Assembly: GCA_025526915.1 (NCBI GenBank)
Contig: JAHLKH010000180.1
Coordinates: 1-57,065, forward strand
From: Entophlyctis helioformis
Taxonomy: Eukaryota > Chytridiomycota > Chytridiomycetes > Chytridiales > Chytriomycetaceae
Length of the DNA stretch: 57,065 nucleotides
Direction: 5' to 3'
Each line of letters begins with the position of its first letter. The first letter of the stretch is position 1. Shown here one piece after another: positions 51,191 through 57,065 of the stretch. Below the pieces are notes generated by a model that was not told where the DNA came from, made no database searches, and was given only the letters and a program-made list of their open reading frames with translations. The position numbers and the translations under genes were made by a program.

Positions 51191-53059
51191 ATGGCTGGCG
51201 ACGGCATCACAGGCGAAAACACGGCCATCCATGTCATTGTCATCATCCTCATTATCCTGTCGCTCATCTCCAACGCCGTGCTGCTCATGTCTATCCTGCG
51301 CTCGCCGACGCTGCTCGCAGCCACCGAGGTGATTCTCAATCTGAATCTCACGGCGTGCGACGCAGCGTGGTCAATCATCATGCTCGTCACGCACATCGCG
51401 AGTTTCAACGAGCCGGTGACCATCTTCACGAATCCGACCGTGTGTACGTGGCAAGGGTTCGGACTGCAGACGCTGGCAGTTGCGAGCGTTTTCACGCTGC
51501 TTGCCATCTCTGGATGCAACTACTGGCTGATTGTCATGGAAAAGTCGCACCCGACCAAGGTGAGTCTGCCGGTCCAGCGACTGCTTCTGTCTGTCTGTCC
51601 GCGTGTCTGTCCGCGTGTCTGTCCGTGTGTCTGTCCGTGTGTTCGCGTTTGCATTGTGCCAAGACATGCCAACACCGTTCGGAATGGCTGACCATCGCAC
51701 TGCGTCTTGTGCATGCTCCTCCGTTGCCCCTCTGTGTCGTTGACAGAAACAACTTACCATGCTTCTCGGCGTCGTCTGGTTCGTGACACTTATCTGGGGA
51801 CTCACTCCAGTCCTCGCCGATCGCAACGATGGATACACCATACAGGTCTGTGCTCGCCATCTGGTTGATCCAGCACGGCTCGCAGCTTTCGCTTGTCTTG
51901 GCATGTACTCACTGGCTTGTGGCCGTTGGGACTCCTCCACAAACGTGCTGGACTATCCATTTCACGGCCGTTGGTGGCACTCTACTGGATGGCATGCTCG
52001 GCATGCTGCGATGGATTGAACACCGATTCTCGTCTGGCCGTCGCGACTCTCATTGTAGCCGTCTGGTATGTATGCACTGGGCTGCACTGCCAGACGCGTC
52101 ATGTAAACCATGCCACTTACATGCCGTTCATTCGCACATCAAGGCATGTACTGCGGCGTGAACCTCCTGTCGCAGACACCGAGTGCCATCATCATCCGTT
52201 TCTTGTGAGTGCCAGCCTGGCTCATCCTTCTGCCTGTGCCGTGAAGCCATTGGCTGTCGGTGGCGATCCTTCTCTTGCTGGATCGCCGGCTCGCTGGATC
52301 ACTGGCTCACTCACTATCGCCACCGGCCAAAGGAACATGGCTATTCTGGCGCTTCTGCCTTGCATGATCATTGCCATCTACTTCTTCATCGGCCGCAAGC
52401 TGTGGCTGGTCAACAAGGAGCTCATTGTGGTGCAGCACCCATCCGGCTCCAAGGGCACCGGCGGTTCGGACACGAGCGGATCGAGCTCGACAGCTGGAGC
52501 CATGGGCGACAAGAGCTCGAGCAAGTCCAACCCCGATGCTCGATGCCAGCACGGCCAGCGCGCAGGTGGGCACGGCTGCCACGGACAGCTCGTCAAAGAC
52601 TGGCGGCAAGCTGTCGTCGCAGCTGCGTGCCAAGAAGAGCAAGAACTTCCAAGTGCAGGTCGCCATCATCAAGCGTGCTGTCCTTGTTGCCGGCAGCTTC
52701 ATGTGAGTGGCGTGGCGCGTTGTCAAGGATGGCAGACCCACTGCAGATCCATGCATCCGTCCGACGACTGATGCCTGCTCGTGGTTCGCAGGGGCTCGTG
52801 GACATTCTACCTGATCATCAACATCATGCAGTCGTTCTCTGGCAAGGCCGTGTCGCCGCTCACCGACGCTCGTGCTGTGGTCTTCTTGCCATTCAGCCCG
52901 CTGCTCAATGCAACGGTCCTACTCAGTCTGGACAGACGCTACCGCGAGTCTCTCATGGAGCTGTTGGGCCTGACCAACAAGAAGGCCGAGGCACAGCGCG
53001 CGGGCATCGTCGTCCACTGGCCGTCTCTGAGTCGCACCGTCTGTGCGAGCTGCATACAG

Positions 53060-53095
<36 letters not shown>

Positions 53096-53179
53096 ACAAG
53101 ATGCTCTCTCACACACACACTCTTACATTCTAATTGTCTCAAGCACCGCTTCCTTATCGGCACTCTGTTCGCTTATTAG
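51191..53179 (+). CDS. Seven-transmembrane receptor (GPCR-like) 2
   Basis: Exons 51191-51559, 51747-51845, one near 52143-52204, 52333-52702, 52792-53179. TM1 IHVIVIILIILSLISNAVLL, TM2 EVILNLNLTACDAAWSIIML, Cys-containing loop PTVCTWQGFGLQTLAVASVF (TM3), TMLLGVVWFVTLIWGLTPVL (TM4), MYCGVNLLSQTPSAIIIRF (extracellular loop 2), NMAILALLPCMIIAIYFFIG (TM5), Ser/Lys-rich loop, VQVAIIKRAVLVAGSFM (TM6), VVFLPFSPLLNATVLLSLDR (TM7). One extra C in a CCCC run at about 52530 breaks the third intracellular loop. The acceptor of exon 3 is uncertain. The coding end includes a (CA)n tract translated as Thr-His repeats. Exon structure and TM5-TM7 sequence show common descent with receptor 1. Confidence 0.8.
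53061..53093. repeat. (CA)n microsatellite at 3' end of receptor 2
   Basis: Uninterrupted CA run of about 16 units inside the last open frame, encoding Thr-His repeats; length polymorphism would alter the C-terminal tail. Confidence 0.95.
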
Positions 53180-53503
53180 TCGAATGAATGCAACCCTGTC
53201 TGGCTCCATTCATGCGCATCGTGCAGCCAGATGCATGAATGCAGGCCGACACCGCCATCCCATGCAGCAGCAGCAGCAGCAGGCATTCAAAGCACGGTTT
53301 TTCAAAAACTCTCAACCTCGCCAGGGAACCCGCCGGTTTTTGTGCCGCTGATACCTTGCGGCTGTTGAAGTGTTCCTTGCCGCACAAACCACAACGCGCG
53401 TGCCGTGTGCCGTGTACCATCCCATGGCGGTCTCGAACACAGAGTCGGAAGCTGCAGAACCATCGAGGTGCCAATACCAAAGACAGAGCCTGTCCTGCAG
53501 CTT
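53180..53503. other. Intergenic, 324 bp
   Basis: Between receptors 2 and 3. A (GCA)n tract lies at about 53262-53283. No additional gene is seen. Confidence 0.4.
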
Positions 53504-55302
53504 ATGAATGTTGCCATAGTCATGGCGTACTCGGTCGGCCTGCCTCTTCAATGCCGTGTTTGTTCTCGCCATCGCCCGATCCAAGCACCTGCGCTCTTTC
53601 GGCGAGGTCTGGCTCAACCTGTCGCTGTCCGTGTGCGACTTGCTGCTCTCGATGGTGGTGCTGTCGACCTATGGCTCGTCGCTCGGGTCCGACGTCTCGA
53701 TGCTTGCCAAGAGCAACGTGCTGTGCCAGGTGCAGGGGTTTGGCGTTCCAGCACCTTGGTGTCGTGTCGGGTGTGGACCATTCTGGTGAGTACAGAGGAT
53801 GTGCTTGGATGGTTTGCCATGGTGGCTTGACGGTTGTTATGCGGCGCGAAACGAGTCCAAGCCTGGCTTGGATGCTCTGGCTTGGAATGCTTTGAGAGAT
53901 GAGCTTTCGCATCGCCCATATGGCTGTGCCTGGCCAAGGTCACATCGGCGGCCGTCACAGTCGACACGTCTGGTCGCACACAATCGCGACTCTGGAGCGT
54001 CTCCAAACTGCGGCGATTCGCGGTGTTGACCGACTCGATCCGAAGAGCTGGGCATGCTGTCTGTTTGGCTGTCTGCCTGTTTGGCTGTTTGTCTGAGTGG
54101 CTGGCTGGCTGACATTGAGCGTCCATGGTGTGCCCCTGGTGTGCCCTTGGCAGGGACTCGCAGTGTATCAGTTCCATGTGATTGTGCGCGAGCAGCCAGC
54201 ACCGCGTCCATCGACCATCCAGCTCTTCGTCCTTGTCATCTGGATCGTCAACTCTGTCTTGGCGATGCTGCCCATCCTGTTCGGCAGCCGCACACACTAT
54301 GTCCTGCAAGGCGAGTCTCTGCCCTCTCTCTCTGCCCTCTCTCTCGCTGCCCCACCACATGCATGACTGGATGCAATGCAGCTGACTGTCTTCCTTGACT
54401 GCGTGCTTTCCCTCCACAGTCAGCAGGCTGTACTGCGGGTGAGTCCAGCCGACTGTCCATAACAACGGCATCCACATACCAACACTTGCTGGCTGCTGGG
54501 ACAGGTTCGATGTCTTGACCCAAGAGCCTCTGTCGGTGTCCTTTCGCACGCTCAACACGGCCGGCTCGTTCTTTGTGCCTGCCGTGATCGGCGTCCTGTA
54601 CTACTTCACATACCGGCGAGTGGCAATGCTGTCCAGGCGTGTGCAAGGAAGGATGGACCCACCATCACCCGCCAGAGGCAAAGGCCGAGGCGCACGACGG
54701 CAGTCGGCCCCCAAGATCGACGTCACACTGCAGATGCGGATTGCTGTCGTGAGGCGAGCTGTGTCGGTCACACTCTGCTGCTTGGCGTGAGTGGCAGATG
54801 CGCAACCGCTTCGTGTGCGATCTGGGCAAGTGGTCGATGGCTGCTGACGTCTACTGACGCTGCATGGCACTCTCTGGCACTCTCTGGCGTTGCTGCAGGT
54901 GTTGGAGTCTGTTTGGGGCGTGCCTGTCCTATCAGCTTGTCACTGGCAGATCCGTCCCTCCAGTCGTCGAAGGCATTTCGCTCATTCTGACGGCCACCAA
55001 CACCATTGGCAACCCCGTGCTGTTCTTTACACAGGATCTGCGGTACCAGCGATCGCTGCGGGGGCAAGTCGCAGTCCTCAGACGACGAGTATGATGGCAG
55101 CGACAAGGAGAACTCCGCAGCCCGACCTGGATCGACAGGCAAGAGTCCATCACACCATTCACTCAGTCTGCGAGGGGACCAAGACAGCGTCCAAGTCAAT
55201 GCGCGATCGAGTGCCACGCTTGGAATCACCGTTGCCGCTGCTGTGGACAGCATCGACTATTCGGACGACGATGACTTTGTGTACCATATGCATCACAAAT
55301 GA
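53504..55302 (+). CDS. Seven-transmembrane receptor (GPCR-like) 3, frame breaks
   Basis: Exons 53504-53785, 54154-54315 (GC donor), 54420-54438 (19 nt), 54505-54786, 54899 to 55094 or 55302. TM1 MNVAIVMAYSVGL then FNAVFVLAIARS (one-base change near 53545), TM2 WLNLSLSVCDLLLSMVVLST, TM3 start with VLCQVQGFG (change near 53755), GLAVYQFHVIV after the splice, TM4 IQLFVLVIWIVNSVLAMLPI, loop Cys in VSRLYCGFDV, TM5 NTAGSFFVPAVIGVLYYFTY, TM6 IAVVRRAVSVTLCCLA, TM7 ISLILTATNTIGNPVLFFTQ (NP motif). A G-run near 55055 decides between a short tail and a long acidic/Ser tail (SQSSDDEYDGSDKEN); the long tail has better coding character and would suit kinase/arrestin regulation. More diverged than receptors 1 and 2. 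Confidence 0.72.
54316..54419 (+). other. GC-AG intron followed by a 19-nt microexon
   Basis: The exon ending CCTGCAAG is followed by GCGAGT; the acceptor CTCCACAG ends at 54419, then the 19-nt exon 54420-54438 encodes VSRLYCG before GTGAGT. Phases 1 and 2 match on both sides, and the exon supplies the extracellular-loop cysteine. Confidence 0.6.
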
Positions 55303-55454
55303 AGGAGAAGGAGATGCTGTGGAAGCTTTCCAGCGAACAGAGGAGGGAAACCCCCCTGGACCTTCGGCCATGCGATCTCTACGTGGTCTCCACGTGGTGT
55401 CTTGCCTCTTCTCTTGTAGCTCCGACAGGGCTGCTCCTTCCTCCGATTGACAAC

Positions 55455-57065
55455 ATGAGCGTTGAAGTCGAGATCCGGTCGTCTGTCAGCAGCAGCAGCC
55501 AGGGCAGCAGCAGCGGCAGCGGCGACAACGCAGAGCAACACCGGGCTGAGCCGGCAGCACTGACCGTCCAGACAGCCGTGCTGGCGTCCCGAGCCAGCTT
55601 CCAGAGTGCCAACAACAGCAGTGCAAGCGCAAGCACAAGCACCATTGACGTGGTCGGCACTGCCATCGACGCTCAGGACGGCCGTGCATCGGCGTCTGCG
55701 TCGTCGCCAGCGGCGGACTCGCCTGTTGGGCACGACGGAGCAACGCCCCAAGCCGGCATTCCCACGGCAAGCCGTCGAGGGTCGAGCAGCTCGACAGGCA
55801 ACCAGCTGCAGCGCACCATCACGGCGTTCCAAGTGCAGCTCGACGACAATCGCACGACGTTTGTGCCGGGACAGCGCATCGAGGGCCATGTGGCACTGAC
55901 CATCGTGCGGGAATGTGTGCTCAAGGTGCTGCGGGTGCGGTTCTCGGGTGCGGTGCAGACCCACATCGACCGCCGCCGCAAGGGGTGCGTATGCCCTCTT
56001 CCTCCTGCCCCTTCTCTTCGTCGCCGTCGTCTATCCTGCCTGCATTGCACTGCCCTGCCACTCGCATGCCCCTGGCTGTGCTGCCTGTCTTGCTTGGCAC
56101 ATGCCGCATCCAATCTGTGCACCAAAATACTCCGCCGAGACCCTTCCTGATTGGCTTTTCCGATGCCCCGTCCCTGCCCGTCCCTGCCCGAGTGCACTGG
56201 TGCCTGATGTGTGCACAAGACACGCACTGACACACACTCTCACTGCGCCTCGCCTTGCACACAGGCCAAACGTCAATGCACAAAACACTGTCATGCCCAT
56301 CTTCAGAGAGGTCTTGAACGTCCTCGGCAGCCATAGCTCGCGGGAGCAACATGTGCGGCTGGCTGCCGGCGAGTACATCTTCCCCTTTGCCTTTCGTGTG
56401 CCTCCCACATCTCTTCCTGCATCGTTCGAGGTAATGGGCCTGGCCCCACAGCGGCATGCCATGGCTGCATACATTGTGACTCATGCCGTGCTTGTCGTGA
56501 CACTCAACTAGGGGCCATACGGCAGCATCGTGTACGAGATCTCGTCGGTGATTATCCGCACTGGCAAACCCAAGTTGGGCCGTGTACCTGCCCATCACCA
56601 TTCCATCGACGCTTGATGTGGCGGTTCCCGAGTACCAAGAGCCACGGTCCCTTGAAATGTCATGCGGTGTCGGCCGTCTGTGGTGGAAGACGGGACACGT
56701 TGGCATCAAGGCGTCGATCCCTCGCACGCAACGGCACAGCGGTGAGTGTTTGCTGCATCTGTGGGTCACTGGCTGGTGCACGTTGTTGCGGCTGACCTTG
56801 ATGCGCACTTGCAGAGGAAAACATACCCCTCAAGATTGAGATTGTAAATCACTCGCCGCACGGTATTCTGCTCTACGACATTGCCATCAAGCAGCGCACC
56901 TTGTACAAATCCTTTGCAGAGTAAGTCCTTCTGGTCATGCCTGTCTAGTGGTTCCACGGCGTCTGGTGAGGGCATCGGCTGACAACGGAGTTTGCAGAGT
57001 GCGTGGCCCCCGCACAGAACGCATCCACAAGATCAACTTTACAGAAAAGATCCCAGCGTCGACGC
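55455..57065 (+). CDS. Arrestin-like (alpha-arrestin/ARRDC type) protein, partial at right edge
   Basis: Exons 55455-55984, 56265-56430, 56512-56741, 56815-56920, 56998 to edge. The first 110 residues are Ser/Ala-rich. The arrestin N-domain starts at AFQVQLDDNRTTFVPGQRIE with GHVALTIVRECVLKVLRVRF, continues VRLAAGEYIFPFAFRVPPTS and GPYGSIVYEISSVIIRTGKP; the C-domain begins NIPLKIEIVNHSPHGILLYD then IAIKQRTLYKSFAE. One extra base near 56581 must be skipped before VYLPITIPSTLDV. These are the conserved arrestin-fold strands; fungal alpha-arrestins link Rsp5-type ubiquitin ligases to membrane receptors or transporters, but PY motifs are not visible in the part present. It lies just downstream of receptor 3 on the same strand. 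The C-terminus is outside the window. Confidence 0.82.

Overview
ORGANISM. This is nuclear DNA of a GC-rich, intron-rich eukaryote. Introns are short (mostly 60-120 nt), start GTGAGT or GTAAGT and end in pyrimidine-AG. Gene content is fungal: a BIM1-like copper protein family, DUF4246, a proteinase-K-type subtilase, cytochrome b5/acyl-CoA dehydrogenase fusions, a fungal-style LIM protein. Expanded F-box-like/ankyrin genes, many 7TM receptors, LINE reverse-transcriptase debris and a selenocysteine-lyase-like gene point to an early-diverging zoosporic fungus, most likely a chytrid. That placement is inference; there is no rRNA in the window. LAYOUT. 1-1780 (-): 5' part of an ankyrin gene running off the left edge. 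1974-3293 (+): Myb/SANT-like protein. 3715-5466 (+): secreted subtilase. 6385-7623 (+): five-exon peroxisomal-type enoyl-CoA isomerase. 9724-11860 (+): APC amino-acid permease with a TATA box and 5'UTR intron. 12161-12233: tRNA-Thr(AGU), then a LINE RT scrap. 13207-17047 (+): about 18-exon leucine-rich-repeat cell-surface gene with Ser/Thr-rich stalk and GPI-type tail. 17275-17520: RT scrap. 17523-19407 (-): second ankyrin gene, broken. 19533-19971: LINE 3' end. 20199-23690 (-): broken locus encoding ARM-type helical repeats followed by DUF4246. 23890-24060: RT scrap. 24057-25605 (-): mitochondrial PPR protein. 25785-27152 (+): intact ankyrin gene, near-identical inverted copy of the left-edge one. 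27186-28710 (-): LIM-domain protein. 29075-30590 (+): Mak11-like WD40 protein, tail-to-tail with an AIRIM/C1orf109-like gene (30669-31472, -). 32064-32922 (+): EF-hand protein. 33104-40334 (+): three tandem cytochrome b5-acyl-CoA dehydrogenase genes. 40448-42926 (-): DNA polymerase iota, divergent at 72 bp from a selenocysteine-lyase-like gene (42999-44548, +). 44685-44951 (-): 88-aa protein. 45361-57065: three BIM1-like GPI copper proteins interleaved with three 7TM receptors, ending in an arrestin-like gene cut by the right edge. HOW THE GENES RELATE. Possible functional neighbourhoods are fatty-acid oxidation (enoyl-CoA isomerase and the acyl-CoA dehydrogenase trio), 60S ribosome assembly (Mak11 beside AIRIM-like) and cell-surface copper/signalling (BIM1-like, 7TM receptors, arrestin-like). 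QUALITY NOTE. Many otherwise well-conserved genes need a single-base frame correction. Two cases are proven by comparison with an intact near-identical copy. This looks more like consensus indels than wholesale pseudogenisation, although the 20-24 kb locus also carries an in-frame stop.
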